Below, piece after piece: positions 27,283 through 36,465 of a stretch of DNA of 64,000 nucleotides. The position numbers were made by a program, and so were the translations under genes. How positions within the stretch are numbered: the stretch's first letter is position 1; each line of letters starts with the position of its first letter. The notes beneath the pieces were generated by a model that was not told the DNA's origin, ran no database searches, and worked only from the letters and a program-made list of their open reading frames with translations. This DNA comes from Dactylosporangium fulvum (GTDB lineage Bacteria > Actinomycetota > Actinomycetes > Mycobacteriales > Micromonosporaceae): the NCBI RefSeq assembly GCF_025137375.1, contig NZ_CP073720.1:1450501-1514500 (forward strand), read 5' to 3'.

Positions 27283-28274
27283 CGGTCGCCGACCGTTTCT
27301 GCCGGAGCGGGAGCCGCCGAAACCGGCGACGGTGACGACTGCGCGGGGACGGTCGGAACCGCGGGTGCCGGGGCGGGCCAGCCCGCCAGCCAGGTCGCCC
27401 GCTGCCGCCAGACGTCACGCCAGCCCTTGCCGGCCAGTGCGCGCAGCAGGACGCCGGCGCTCAGCAGGAGCCGGGCCTTCTTGGCGCGGTCGGCCGGCCA
27501 GCGCAGCCGGACGTACGTCGTCTTGCCGCGCAGCACCATGATCCGCTTGTTCACCGTGCTCGACGCGGCGCCGCCGACGTGGAGCAGTTGAGCGTCGGGG
27601 ACCAGGACCGGGTGGGCGCCGTGCTGGCGGGCCCGGGCGCTCAGGTCGATGTCCTCGCTGTACATGAAGTAGTCCGGCGTGAAGCCGCCGAGCTCCTCCC
27701 ACAGCGGACGGTCGATGAGCAGCAGGCAGCCCGAGACCGCCGGCACCTCGCCGCCGATCGCGCGGTCCAGCGCGGGCAGCTCGTCCGGGTTGAACCGGCC
27801 CGACTTGCGGAAGACCGAGGACAGGCCGGTCGCGAAGCAGAGGTACCCCCACAGGCTCGGCAGCGCGTGCACCGAATGCCCGTCGTCGGTCCGGTCCGCG
27901 CGCAGCGTCCGGCCCGTGTAGATCCGGTGGTCCGGGTGTGTTGCGGCGAATTCGACCAGGGTGCGGATCACGTCGCCGATCGGCTCGGTGTCCGGGTTGA
28001 TGAGCAGGATCCAGCGGCCCCGGGCGTGTGCCGCGCCGAGGTTCACCGCGTTGCCGAAGCCGACGTTGGTCGGCTGGCGCAGGACCCGGACCTCCGGGAA
28101 CGCGTGCTGGATCGCGGCCGCCGAGTTGTCGGTCGACGCGTTGTCGACCACGATCACCTCGATCGGCACCACCGTGCCCGCCTGCAGGGCGGCGAGGTTC
28201 TTGAGCGTGTGTTCGCGGGTGTTGTACGAGACGAGGACGACGCTGACGAGCGGGTCCTGGTTACGGCTGTTCAC
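27273..28274 (-). CDS. Glycosyltransferase family 2, rhamnosyltransferase-like
   Basis: The 333-residue GT-A enzyme begins PLVSVVLVSYNTREHTLKNL, followed by VIVVDNASTDNSA and the metal-binding site LLINPDTEP. GGFTPDYFMYSEDIDLSARA holds the ED acceptor-base motif. This is the dTDP-rhamnosyltransferase-like branch of GT2. The C-terminus is Pro/Ala-rich (WPAPAPAVPTVP), probably flexible. It starts at GTG 28274, overlapping the upstream stop as GTGA, and is the last gene of the leftward glycan block. It should add one sugar to a lipid-linked precursor at the inner face of the membrane. Confidence 0.92.
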   Translation of the reverse strand: MNSRNQDPLVSVVLVSYNTREHTLKNLAALQAGTVVPIEVIVVDNASTDNSAAAIQHAFPEVRVLRQPTNVGFGNAVNLGAAHARGRWILLINPDTEPIGDVIRTLVEFAATHPDHRIYTGRTLRADRTDDGHSVHALPSLWGYLCFATGLSSVFRKSGRFNPDELPALDRAIGGEVPAVSGCLLLIDRPLWEELGGFTPDYFMYSEDIDLSARARQHGAHPVLVPDAQLLHVGGAASSTVNKRIMVLRGKTTYVRLRWPADRAKKARLLLSAGVLLRALAGKGWRDVWRQRATWLAGWPAPAPAVPTVPAQSSPSPVSAAPAPAETVGDRHP

Positions 28275-29092
28275 TGCGAGACTCCGACGCTGGTGCGAGT
28301 GGATGAGTCGTGGCCCCAGCCGACCTGGCTCCGGCGGGCGGCACGCGAAGCAGCGACGGTCAGTGCGACGTAGCCTACGGCCGCCGGCAACAACCAGGGC
28401 CGGGGAAGGACCACGTCGCGCAGCCACGAGGAGCGCGCCGCCGGGCGGGCGGCACCCGCGGCGCGCAGGGCGGCGTTACCCGCACGCACCCGCGCCAAAC
28501 GTCGAACCAGGTCGGAAGTGCGCCGCGGGGTCTCCACGACCGCCACCACGGTCGGCGTCTCGGCCTTCTCGCCGGGGCCGAAGAGCCCGTCGAGGAACAG
28601 GTCGTCGGCGACGACCTCCGGGAACGTGTCGAAGCGGGCGCGTCCCTCTTCGGACAGCATGACAACACCGCGGCCGTAGAGGGCGTCACGGTACGCCGGG
28701 AGCCGCCCGTTGATCGCGCTGTGCGCCCGGACGAGCAACGGCCGCTTGCGGGTGTCCAGGGTCCGGTGCGCGGTCGCGGCGAGGAGCCCCGGTGTCGAGG
28801 ACAGGAAGGACGCCAGCGCGCGGATGTCGGCGGCGGTCAGCGGGATGTCGGCGTCGAGATACACGCGTGGGAAGCCCACCGCGACCGCGTCGCCGGCGTT
28901 GAGCGCGGCGGACTTGCCCGGCTCCGGGCGGTCGACGACCCGGACGCCGGGGCGCGCGGCGGCGACCGCGGCCGTGTCGTCGGAGCAGCCGTTGGCCACG
29001 ACGGTGATGTCGATGTCCGGGGCGAGCAGTCCGTCGAGGCACCGGCCGATCACGGCTGCCTCGTTGTGGGCGGCGATCACGATCGAGATCAC
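28271..29092 (-). CDS. Glycosyltransferase family 2 with C-terminal hydrophobic tail
   Basis: The 273-residue protein begins VISIVIAAHNEAAVIGRCLD, followed by VVANGCSDDTAAVAA and YLDADIPLTAAD (DxD-type site). FDTFPEVVADDLFLDGLFGP supplies the acidic acceptor-base region. Near the C-terminus LPRPWLLPAAVGYVALTVAA is hydrophobic enough to attach to the membrane. I start at GTG 29092, with GGAG about 7 nt upstream. It is coupled to the next gene by a GTGA overlap. The donor and acceptor sugars are unknown. Confidence 0.88.
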   Translation of the reverse strand: MISIVIAAHNEAAVIGRCLDGLLAPDIDITVVANGCSDDTAAVAAARPGVRVVDRPEPGKSAALNAGDAVAVGFPRVYLDADIPLTAADIRALASFLSSTPGLLAATAHRTLDTRKRPLLVRAHSAINGRLPAYRDALYGRGVVMLSEEGRARFDTFPEVVADDLFLDGLFGPGEKAETPTVVAVVETPRRTSDLVRRLARVRAGNAALRAAGAARPAARSSWLRDVVLPRPWLLPAAVGYVALTVAASRAARRSQVGWGHDSSTRTSVGVSQ

Positions 29093-29109
29093 TGATGGCT
29101 CCAAGAGAG

Positions 29110-30576
29110 TCAGCGGTTGAGCGCGCCAACCGCCGCGCCGCGGGTGGTGCGCGCCGGGTGTGTGAACCGCCACATCGCGCCTGCGGCGCCGAGTTGCAGG
29201 GCGAGCACCACGACGAAGGTGCTGAACGAGAACGAGTCGAACGTCAGACCGGTGAGTGCGGCGATCAGCGGCACCGCGGCGATCGCCGCGCACAGGTGCC
29301 GGTCGACCTCATTCTCGGCCCGCCGGAACGCGATGATGGCCAGGAACACGCCGGTGAAATGCAGAACCACCATGGCGGCGATGCCGATGTAGCCGTTGTT
29401 CATCAGCGTCATGAGCCACTGGTTGTCGAGGTAGCGGTACAGCTCGGGGATGAACGTGCCGGTGCCCCGGCCGAGCCACGGCCGCTCGGAGGCGTACTGG
29501 AAGACGACGTCGTAGTCGTCGGTGCGCCCCTTGATGCTCGGGTCGTCCTTGGCGTTGCTGAACAGCGAGCGCAAGGTGCCCAGCAGGCCGGGCCGCACCA
29601 CCGAGAGGACCCCGAGCAGACCGGCGGTGACCACCAGGACGTTGAACCGGAAGCGCCAGTTCCAGGCCGGCCACATGCACAGCAGGCCGACGCCCACGGC
29701 GAGGATGCCGGTGCGGGACAGCGCGAGCGGGATCGAGCCGGCCATGATCAGCGTGCAGATCAGGAACAACCGGCGCTCGGACTGGCGGGCGGCGAAGCGC
29801 GCGTAGTGGATGCCCAGCGGCACCGCGAACGCCATCACCACGCTGAACTCGATGTAGTGACCGGTCGTGCCGGCCACCCGGATCAGCCCGCCGCCGCCGC
29901 GGTCGGCGAGGCCGACCAGCTCGCCCTGCAGCGTCAGGCCCGGGATGACGATGTTCTGCGTGAGGTCCTTCTTGGTGATGAACTGCAGGATGCCGAGCAA
30001 CGAGTTGATCGTCGTGCAGTAGATGAGGACCCGCTGCAGGTCGTCGAGCCGCTCCCGGGTGGGCACGCCGTCGGCGGTCATGAAGATGATGCCCATGAAC
30101 GCCAGCGCGCCCAACAGGGCGCGGTCGGCGGAGTTGGCCTCGAGGGTCGGCATGCCCCGGAACTGGCCGGCCGCATACGACAGCAGCAGCGACAGCGCGT
30201 AGACGACAAACGCCCAGCGCATCGGCTGCGGGCCGGTCATCGCCAGCCGGGGGTGCAGCTTGGACAGCAGCCACCACACCGCGAGGAGCAGACCGACCAG
30301 CAGACCGGGCCGGCCGACCGAGGTGAGGTCGGGCACGACGAGCCGGGAGGGCAGCAGTTGGATCAGGACGATGACAAAGACCAGCAGCGACGCCGCGTCG
30401 ACGTGGCTGCGCCGACGCCGCGAGGCGTAGGTGCCCGCGTCGACGAGGACCGGGAGCAGATCGGGGGAGGGCCGGTAGGCCGCCGACCGCTTCTTCGGCT
30501 TGCGCTTGAAGATCCGCAGATCGTCGGACGCCACCGGGGTCGGTGGCGCCTTCGTCCCGCGGGTCTGCCCGGCCAT
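29110..30576 (-). CDS. O-antigen ligase-like membrane polymerase or ligase
   Basis: The product is about 488 residues from ATG 30576, or five more from TTG 30591, which overlaps the preceding stop as TTGA. There are 11-12 hydrophobic helices. The large outer loop with RTDDYDVVFQYASERPWLGRG and TGTFIPELYRYLDNQWL is the Wzy/WaaL pattern, with the Arg/His residues expected of the family. It would polymerise repeat units or ligate the finished chain outside the membrane. The N-terminal 50 residues are a basic cytoplasmic tail (KRKPKKRSAAYR). Polymerase versus ligase cannot be separated by sequence. Confidence 0.87.
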   Translation of the reverse strand: MAGQTRGTKAPPTPVASDDLRIFKRKPKKRSAAYRPSPDLLPVLVDAGTYASRRRRSHVDAASLLVFVIVLIQLLPSRLVVPDLTSVGRPGLLVGLLLAVWWLLSKLHPRLAMTGPQPMRWAFVVYALSLLLSYAAGQFRGMPTLEANSADRALLGALAFMGIIFMTADGVPTRERLDDLQRVLIYCTTINSLLGILQFITKKDLTQNIVIPGLTLQGELVGLADRGGGGLIRVAGTTGHYIEFSVVMAFAVPLGIHYARFAARQSERRLFLICTLIMAGSIPLALSRTGILAVGVGLLCMWPAWNWRFRFNVLVVTAGLLGVLSVVRPGLLGTLRSLFSNAKDDPSIKGRTDDYDVVFQYASERPWLGRGTGTFIPELYRYLDNQWLMTLMNNGYIGIAAMVVLHFTGVFLAIIAFRRAENEVDRHLCAAIAAVPLIAALTGLTFDSFSFSTFVVVLALQLGAAGAMWRFTHPARTTRGAAVGALNR

Positions 30577-30587
30577 CGTGCTGGAGG

Positions 30588-31562
30588 TCAACGGTTGCGC
30601 GCCTCGGCGTCCGCGTCACGCCCGGCCCAGGGCGTGTTGCCCAGCGGCAGGATGATCGTCGCGTCGTCCGTCTCGCCGCCGCGCCGGTCGCCTTCGCCCT
30701 CCACCTGCTTGTACGAGACGGTGAGCCCGGAGCCGTTGGCGTCGCTCATGTTGTGGTTCTTGGCCTTGCCGCCGTGGTTCGTCACGATCGTCGTCGGCTC
30801 GTCGGACAGGTTGATCGGCCGCCTCGGCTCCCTGCCGTTGGCCGCCGTCGGTATCCGGCTCCTCGTGACCCGGTCGCTGTCGGCGATGACGTCGGTGCCG
30901 CCGTCCGGCTCGAGGTCGTCCGGGCCGGTCAGGCCCGCGGCGCGCCGGCGGGTGCTGGCCCGGCGGCGCAGCAGGTTGTCGCCCACGATCGTGACCGCCG
31001 CGGTGAGCAGCAGACCGACGCCGATGATGACGACGGCGGCGCGCTTCACCTTCGAGGAGACGACCTCGATGGTGTCACCCGGGTCGAGCACCTGCGTGGT
31101 GATCGCGCGGCCGGGCTGCGGCTTGTATCGCGCCTGCTTGTCCTCGACCTCCTGGGCGACCTGCTTCTCCAGGCGCTGCACGGTGGCCTTCGCGGCCTCC
31201 GGTGTCGACGCGGTCGCGGTCACGGTGAGGATGCTGGACCGGTCCTCGGCCACCACCTCGAAATTGGAGGAGAACCCCCCGGCCGCGATCTCCTTCTTCG
31301 TGGCGCTGGTGTTGAGCGAGATCGCCACGGCGGTCGCCATGATGTCCTCGCCGACCTCGACCCACGTGTTGGTCGACGCGAGCTCGGCCTGCGTCAGCGG
31401 GGTCCGGTTGGCCGGCGGGATGAGCATGATGGTGCCGGTCGACGTGTAGTCGGGCTTGATCGTCACGAGCGCCCACGTGGTGGCGGCCAGCGTCAGCAGG
31501 ATCATCGGTGCCATCAGGTACCACCGTCGACCCATCAGCTTGGCGAGATCCCAGAGGTCCAC
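30588..31562 (-). CDS. Wzz/YveK-like polysaccharide chain-length protein
   Basis: The 324-residue protein has the Wzz topology: helix 1 at about 14-35 (YLMAPMILLTLAATTWALV), an extracellular coiled-coil domain, and helix 2 at about 175-195 (AAVVIIGVGLLLTAAVTIVG). No kinase domain is fused and no BY-kinase gene is present nearby. The 125-residue cytoplasmic tail is unusual. It is polar, probably disordered, and includes DEPTTIV and DDATIILPL, which look like Ser/Thr-kinase target sites. GAGGGGAT precedes GTG 31562. It should set glycan chain length with the polymerase next to it. Confidence 0.87.
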   Translation of the reverse strand: MDLWDLAKLMGRRWYLMAPMILLTLAATTWALVTIKPDYTSTGTIMLIPPANRTPLTQAELASTNTWVEVGEDIMATAVAISLNTSATKKEIAAGGFSSNFEVVAEDRSSILTVTATASTPEAAKATVQRLEKQVAQEVEDKQARYKPQPGRAITTQVLDPGDTIEVVSSKVKRAAVVIIGVGLLLTAAVTIVGDNLLRRRASTRRRAAGLTGPDDLEPDGGTDVIADSDRVTRSRIPTAANGREPRRPINLSDEPTTIVTNHGGKAKNHNMSDANGSGLTVSYKQVEGEGDRRGGETDDATIILPLGNTPWAGRDADAEARNR

Positions 31563-31598
31563 GTCATCCCCTCACACAAGCGCGGTCGCTCGTCGATA

Positions 31599-32885
31599 TC
31601 ACTGTCGGTGTTCTGCCTGGCGGACTTCAAGAGGCTGTTCGCCCGGGCCTGGTTGCCGAACGATTGAAGTCGTTTTGTACCTGGCCCGACGGGTGGACAG
31701 CAAGTCATCCCAAAGCCGGACATAGGTCGCCGCCTGGTGTTCCCAGGCGAGCGTGTTACGGAACCGGGCCAGTGCGACATTTCGCATCGACGCACGAGCC
31801 ACGGGGTCGTCGAGTAGGCGGTGCAGGACGGCGGCAAATTCTTCGGGTGTGCCGTGTTCAACGTAGACGCCTGCGTCACCGGCGCTGCGCCGGGTCTCCC
31901 TCATGTCCACGCCGACCACGGGAAGCCCTCGTGCGAGGTATTCCACGGTCTTGGCCATTGTCGACACCTCGGCGTGCGCACTGCGCGGATCTGGCTGCAA
32001 TCCGACGGAAGCGGTGCGCAACAGCCGGTCGATCTCCTCGACGCCGAGCCAGCCGGTGAACTCGACGACGTCGTCGAGCTTCCGTTCGGTGGTCAGCGCC
32101 CGCAGGCTTTCCAGGCACTCGCCGTCGCCCGCGACCACGAGCCGCCAGCCCAGCCGGCCGCGCAGCTCGACCAGCCGCTCGACGGCCAGGATCGCGTTGT
32201 CGACGCCGTCCTGCGCGCCGAGCACCCCGAGGTAGACGATCGTGTGGTCGTCGACGTCGTCGGGCGCGCTGTCGACCGGCTTGACCTCGCTCGCCGCGGG
32301 GCCGTTGCGGACCACGACGACCCGCGCCGGGTCGCAGCCGCCGCGGCTGATGGCGAGCTCCCGGTAGGACTCGTTGGTCGATACGACCGCCGAGGCCGTG
32401 CGCTGCGACCACTTCTCGAAGCGCAGGAGCACCTTGTCGAGGGCCGAGCCGGGCCGGCCGCCGCGTGCCTGGTAGACCTCGGGCGACAGGTCGTGGTGGT
32501 CGAAGACCCACGGCCGGCCGATCGCGCGCATCAGGATGGCCAGCGGCCAGAACACGTCCGGCGGGTTGCAGACCTGGGCGGCGACGGCCTTGTCCCGAAG
32601 TACCGCTGCCATGAGATGCCAGCCGATGCACAGGAACGACCAGGCGAACTCGACCGCGAACGAGACCGCGCCGCCGCTGGACTCGTACATCTTGTACGAG
32701 CGGATCCGCGCGTCGTTGGTGCCGGGCACCCTCGTGAGTTTCTGCTTGCCGCGCGGGCAGATCACCGTCACCCGGTAACCGGCCGCCTCCAGGGCCTTGA
32801 CCTCACGAATAACCCGCCGGTCGCGCTCGACCGGCAGGTTTGCCACCGCTATGACCACGTGGAGCCGTGGATCTTTTTGTTTCAC
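31599..32885 (-). CDS. Glycosyltransferase family 4 (GT-B)
   Basis: The 428-residue GT-B enzyme opens LHVVIAVANLPVERDRRVIRE and has KALEAAGYRVTVICPRG. A linker (VFDHHDLSPEVY) precedes the donor domain TIVYLGVLGAQDGVDNAILA, RLVVAGDGECLESL and the EX7E-like region AEVSTMAKTVEYLARGLPVVG. It adds a sugar to the growing lipid-linked oligosaccharide. GGAGGAG about 8 nt before GTG 32885 is a strong ribosome-binding site and is part of the PERSGG repeat. The GTG overlaps the stop of a 30-codon linker frame (GTGA). Confidence 0.92.
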   Translation of the reverse strand: MKQKDPRLHVVIAVANLPVERDRRVIREVKALEAAGYRVTVICPRGKQKLTRVPGTNDARIRSYKMYESSGGAVSFAVEFAWSFLCIGWHLMAAVLRDKAVAAQVCNPPDVFWPLAILMRAIGRPWVFDHHDLSPEVYQARGGRPGSALDKVLLRFEKWSQRTASAVVSTNESYRELAISRGGCDPARVVVVRNGPAASEVKPVDSAPDDVDDHTIVYLGVLGAQDGVDNAILAVERLVELRGRLGWRLVVAGDGECLESLRALTTERKLDDVVEFTGWLGVEEIDRLLRTASVGLQPDPRSAHAEVSTMAKTVEYLARGLPVVGVDMRETRRSAGDAGVYVEHGTPEEFAAVLHRLLDDPVARASMRNVALARFRNTLAWEHQAATYVRLWDDLLSTRRARYKTTSIVRQPGPGEQPLEVRQAEHRQ

Positions 32886-32974
32886 CGCGCTTCTCCTCCG
32901 CTTCGCTCCGGCGAAGCGCCTATACCTTGAACCTCATTGTGAGTGGCCCCTCCGCTGCGCTCCGGACCACTCAC
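32882..32974 (-). CDS. 30-codon linker ORF with two PERSGG repeats
   Basis: A short frame starts at GTG 32974 and ends at TGA 32882-32884. Its start overlaps the stop of the phosphoglycosyl transferase (GTGA) and its stop overlaps the start of the GT4 gene (GTGA). It encodes two PERSGG units, the first inside a hairpin element (32939-32974). It may serve only to pass ribosomes from one gene to the next. Whether a stable peptide is made is unknown. Confidence 0.4.
   Translation of the reverse strand: MSGPERSGGATHNEVQGIGASPERSGGEAR
32939..32974 (-). repeat. 36-nt PERSGG hairpin repeat, copy A
   Basis: On the minus strand it reads GTGAGTGG, then TCCGGAGCGCAGCGGAGGGG, then CCACTCAC; the ends pair. 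A second full copy is at 59304-59339 with 33 of 36 bases identical. The difference in one arm is matched by a change in the other. A further CCGGAGCGAAGCGGAGG unit lies at about 32895-32911. Confidence 0.75.
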
Positions 32975-33798
32975 CTGGCTACCGATCGATTGAAGACGAC
33001 GCCGACCGTGCGGAAGAGAATCTTGACGTCGTACCAGAGCGACTTGTTCTCGACGTAGACGACGTCGAGTTCCAGCGCGGCCTTGAAGTCGAGGGTGCTG
33101 CGGCCGGATACCTGCCACAGGCCGGTCATGCCGGGCCGGCACGCGAAGCGGCGCTCGGCCTCCGGCGGGAACAGATCGGCCTCCCAGGCGAGCACCGGCC
33201 GGGGGCCGACCAGCGACATCTCGCCGCGCACCACGTTCCACAACTGCGGCAGCTCGTCGATGCTGGTGCGGCGCAGGAAGCCGCCGATCGGCGTGATGCG
33301 CGGGTCGTTGACGAGCTTGTAGACGCCCTGCTCGCCACCGTCGACGTCGTCGTCGGAGGTGAGCATCTTCTTGACGAACTCGCGGTGCTGGGCGTCGCTG
33401 TTCTTGTTGCTCATCGTGCGAAACTTGATGATCTTGAAGGAGCTGCGGTGCAGCCCCAACCGCTCCTGCTTGAACAGGATCGGGCCGGCGCTCGTCCACT
33501 TCACGGCGAGCGCGACCACGAGGAGCACCGGTGACAGCACGGCCAGGATGCACAGCGCGGCAAAACCCTCGACCAGTTGCCGCAGCGACCGCTTCGGGAT
33601 GAGCGAGCGGCCCTCCCGGTGTCCCTGGATCAGGCCCCAGCCGCTGCCGACGACCCGCAGGACGCGCTGCGGCATCGGAATCTCGACGGTGGCGTCGTCG
33701 GCGAGTTCGGACACGGGTTGCTTGGGAAGGGACGAGATCTCAACGGTCGCGTCGCCGGTGTCGACGACGGAGTCGGGAACAGCCTGGGGCGCTGTCAA
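32971..33798 (-). CDS. Polyprenyl-phosphate phosphoglycosyl transferase
   Basis: The product is about 275 residues. The catalytic domain has a membrane-entering helix ([21 protein letters not shown]), FKIIKFRTM, the [29 protein letters not shown] core with the DE pair, and MSLVGPRP. It transfers the first sugar phosphate to undecaprenyl phosphate. The usual large multi-helix N-terminal part of WbaP/EpsE is missing. Instead there is a soluble tail with two DATVEI motifs. AGGAGG lies only 1 nt from GTG 33807 but 8 nt from TTG 33798, so I favour TTG. Confidence 0.88.
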   Translation of the reverse strand: MTAPQAVPDSVVDTGDATVEISSLPKQPVSELADDATVEIPMPQRVLRVVGSGWGLIQGHREGRSLIPKRSLRQLVEGFAALCILAVLSPVLLVVALAVKWTSAGPILFKQERLGLHRSSFKIIKFRTMSNKNSDAQHREFVKKMLTSDDDVDGGEQGVYKLVNDPRITPIGGFLRRTSIDELPQLWNVVRGEMSLVGPRPVLAWEADLFPPEAERRFACRPGMTGLWQVSGRSTLDFKAALELDVVYVENKSLWYDVKILFRTVGVVFNRSVAR

Positions 33799-33864
33799 CA
33801 GCGACACCTCCTCACTGTGCGTTGGTGCGACAACGAACGAGCGAGCACTACAACCGGGGTCGGC

Positions 33865-34992
33865 TCAGACCGCGGCGATCGCCTTGGCGAGGCTTTCAGC
33901 CACGTAGGCGATTTCGTCGTCCCGCATGTGCGGGAAGAAGGGAAGGGACAGGATCTCGGTGGCGGCCTGCTCGGCCACCGGAAGGCTGACGGTCTGATCG
34001 GAGATGTAGGCGAGCTGCCGGTGACACGGCACGGGGTAGTGCACCCCGGTGCCGATGCCGGCCTCGTCCAGCAGGCGACGCACGGTCTCACGCCCCGGCA
34101 CCCGGACGACGAGCAGGTGCCAGGCGCTGTCCACGCCGGACAGCGGTGCGACCAGCGGGATGCTGTGTGCGGCCAGCGCCTCCGCGTAGACCGACGCGAC
34201 ACGCCGGCGCTGTGCGGTGGCCTCCGGGAGGTCGGCCAGCTTGCGCCGCAGCACCGCGGCCTGCAGCGCATCGAGCCGGCTGTTCCGCCCGACGTAGCGG
34301 TGTTCGTAGTGGTCGGTGCCCTCGGACCGGCCGTGGTTGGCCAGCGAACGGATGCGGGAGGCGAGTGCTGTGTCGTCGGTGACGACCGCGCCGCCGTCGC
34401 CCCACGCGCCGAGGTTCTTGCCCGGGTAAAAGCTAAAGGTCCCCGCGACGCCGTACGACCCGGCCCGCGATTTCTCATCCCCGCCGTCACTCGGGGCGTC
34501 GGCGCCGTGGGCCTGCGCCGAGTCCTCGATCACGATCAGGCCGTGCCGCTGGGCGAACGCCAGCACGTCCGCCGGCGGCACCATGTGCCCGAAGAGGTGG
34601 ACCGGGACGACCGCCTTGGTCCGCTCGGTGAGCCCGGCCTCGAGCGTCGCCGGAGTGACCAGGAGGCTGACCGGGTCGACGTCGACGAAGACCGGCCGGG
34701 CGCCGGTGGCCGCGACCGCGGAGGCGGTGGCGATGAACGTGTTGGCCGGGACCAGCACCTCGTCACCGGCGCCGATGCCGAGCGCGCGCAGCGTCAGCTC
34801 GATCGCGTCGGTGCCGTTGGCCACCCCGACCGCGTGCCGGGTGTGGCAGAACGCCGCGAAGTCCTGCTCGAAGGCCTCCACCGCCGGGCCGCCGATGAAC
34901 CGCGAGTTGCCGGCCAGCGCTCGGACCTCCGCGACGACGTCCTCGACGATCGACGCGTGCGGAGTGGCGAGGTCGTTGAACGGGATGCGCAC
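33865..34992 (-). CDS. DegT/DnrJ/EryC1/StrS sugar aminotransferase
   Basis: The 375-residue PLP enzyme has FIGGPAVEAFEQDFAAF, GTDAIELTLRALGIG, VIEDSAQAHGA (Asp contacting PLP) and FSFYPGKNLGAWGDGGAVV (Schiff-base Lys in PGKN). It moves an amino group from glutamate onto a keto-sugar nucleotide. GVHYPVPCHRQ near the C-terminus is the usual substrate segment. GTG 34992 is preceded by AAGGA. It sits 31 bp after the Gfo/Idh/MocA gene. The pair suits formation of an amino sugar by oxidation then transamination, as in 3-amino-3-deoxy or 2,3-diamino uronic sugars. Confidence 0.93.
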   Translation of the reverse strand: MRIPFNDLATPHASIVEDVVAEVRALAGNSRFIGGPAVEAFEQDFAAFCHTRHAVGVANGTDAIELTLRALGIGAGDEVLVPANTFIATASAVAATGARPVFVDVDPVSLLVTPATLEAGLTERTKAVVPVHLFGHMVPPADVLAFAQRHGLIVIEDSAQAHGADAPSDGGDEKSRAGSYGVAGTFSFYPGKNLGAWGDGGAVVTDDTALASRIRSLANHGRSEGTDHYEHRYVGRNSRLDALQAAVLRRKLADLPEATAQRRRVASVYAEALAAHSIPLVAPLSGVDSAWHLLVVRVPGRETVRRLLDEAGIGTGVHYPVPCHRQLAYISDQTVSLPVAEQAATEILSLPFFPHMRDDEIAYVAESLAKAIAAV

Positions 34993-35023
34993 GAAGTGGG
35001 GTCCTTTCCAGCAGGAGCGAAGA

Positions 35024-36052
35024 CTACGCCGGCACGGCGTCGGTGGCGATGTCGGTGGCGGCAGAGATCTCGACGGTCCGGCCGGTCGCCATGGACTCCG
35101 CCGCGGCCTCCAGGACCTCGACGACGGCCAGCCCGCGGCGCCCGTCGACGGCCGGACGCCGGCCGGTGATGGCCGACTCGACGAAGTCGCGGTCCACCTC
35201 CGCGAGCGGCTCGGTCATCGGGATGTGCGGGGAGACGATGCCGCCGTAGCGGTATGACATCGGGACCGTGCCGTCGAGCGGCGCACCCTGGATGCCCTTG
35301 TCGTAGATGCGCAGGCGGCCCTCGTCGAGCATGTCGTCGTAGACGGCCATCCGCTGGCTGCCGACCACGGTCACCCGGCGGACCTTCGACGGGTCGAGCC
35401 AGCTGACGTGGATGTTCGCGGTGGCGTCGATGGTGCCGTATTCCAGCCGGACGTACGCGACGTCCTCGAACGGCGTGCCGGCGTGCCGGTCGCCCCGTGC
35501 GCTCACCGCTGTCGGCGTGGCGCCGAGGACCATGTTGATGATCGAGATGTCGTGCGGCGCGAGGTCCCAGACGACGTTGACGTCGGGCTGGTAGAGACCG
35601 AGGTTCAGCCGCGCGGTGTCGAGGTAGTAGATCTTGCCGAGTTCGCCGGCGGCGACGATGTCGCGCAGGTGCTTCACCACGGCGTTGTGCTCGAAGGTGT
35701 GGCCGGTGGCGAGCGTCAGGCCGGCCTCGTCGGCCATCGCGACGAGCTCACGGGCCTCCGCCGTCGACGCGGTCATGGGCTTCTCGACCATCACGTGCTT
35801 GCCGGCCGCGAGCAGCCGCTTGGCGAGCGGGCCGTGCGAGCGGGGCGGCGTGGCGATGATCGCGGCGTCGATGAGGTCGATGACCTCGTCGAGGCTGGTC
35901 ACGCACAGCGCGCTGGGGTACATGCGGCGCAGCGGCTCGATCCGCTCCGCCTGGGCGTCGATGGCGACGACGAGTGACACTTCGGGCAGTGAGGAGAGCA
36001 CGCGGACGTGCTTGGCTCCCCAGTAACCGCAGCCGATGACACCAACCTTCAT
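35024..36052 (-). CDS. Gfo/Idh/MocA sugar oxidoreductase
   Basis: The 342-residue protein begins MKVGVIGCGYWGAKHVRVLS (GxGxxG NAD site). It has HVMVEKPMTASTAEA, the conserved EKP of the family, and VWDLAPHDISIINMVLG, the typical WDLGPHD active-site segment. Sequence resembles WlbA-type enzymes that oxidise the C3 hydroxyl of a UDP-HexNAc uronate. That fits the aminotransferase directly downstream. I start at ATG 36052, with AGGGG 6-7 nt upstream; the frame is open further up without similarity. It is the first gene of the left-hand glycan block after an AT-rich gap, so the promoter is probably there. Confidence 0.9.
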   Translation of the reverse strand: MKVGVIGCGYWGAKHVRVLSSLPEVSLVVAIDAQAERIEPLRRMYPSALCVTSLDEVIDLIDAAIIATPPRSHGPLAKRLLAAGKHVMVEKPMTASTAEARELVAMADEAGLTLATGHTFEHNAVVKHLRDIVAAGELGKIYYLDTARLNLGLYQPDVNVVWDLAPHDISIINMVLGATPTAVSARGDRHAGTPFEDVAYVRLEYGTIDATANIHVSWLDPSKVRRVTVVGSQRMAVYDDMLDEGRLRIYDKGIQGAPLDGTVPMSYRYGGIVSPHIPMTEPLAEVDRDFVESAITGRRPAVDGRRGLAVVEVLEAAAESMATGRTVEISAATDIATDAVPA

Positions 36053-36465
36053 GACCGCCCCTGACTCTCGAAGACAGATCCCGAAGAAAAATCCATCGCG
36101 CACCCCCCACGGGCAGTCGCCTAGGAACCCTCGCGGATAACGCACTCGCGAGGCAAGTAGGCATCGGCACTCTCGCCGTGTCGCATTGTTTACACGCGTC
36201 CTTTAACGCGACATGAAATGCCGCCACTGGCGTCGAGTCGCACAATTCTGAATTATTTGCACATTCTTAACTTAAGTAATGAAACGGACAGAAGTGATCT
36301 TCTGATCCGCAGGTCAACGCTCGTGTGGCCAATAGCTCGACCGTGTTTCGTCGGCTTGGTGCGCACTCGGTCGTTTTGTCAACCAGGACTAGCCGAACGG
36401 TCGAACAAATTCACCTTCAACCGCTGGTTGTCGGATTGATCATAGCCATGCGGGCAATTCCCAAG
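36053..36465. other. AT-rich intergenic gap in the glycan locus
   Basis: This 413-bp stretch has no supported gene and is clearly richer in A/T than its surroundings, particularly 36240-36310. ACTTAAGT and neighbouring TTAA words form a small palindromic core near 36270. It probably carries the promoter of the 35024 block and could be a binding site for a Lsr2-type silencer. I could not pick out one clear -35/-10 pair. Confidence 0.55.
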
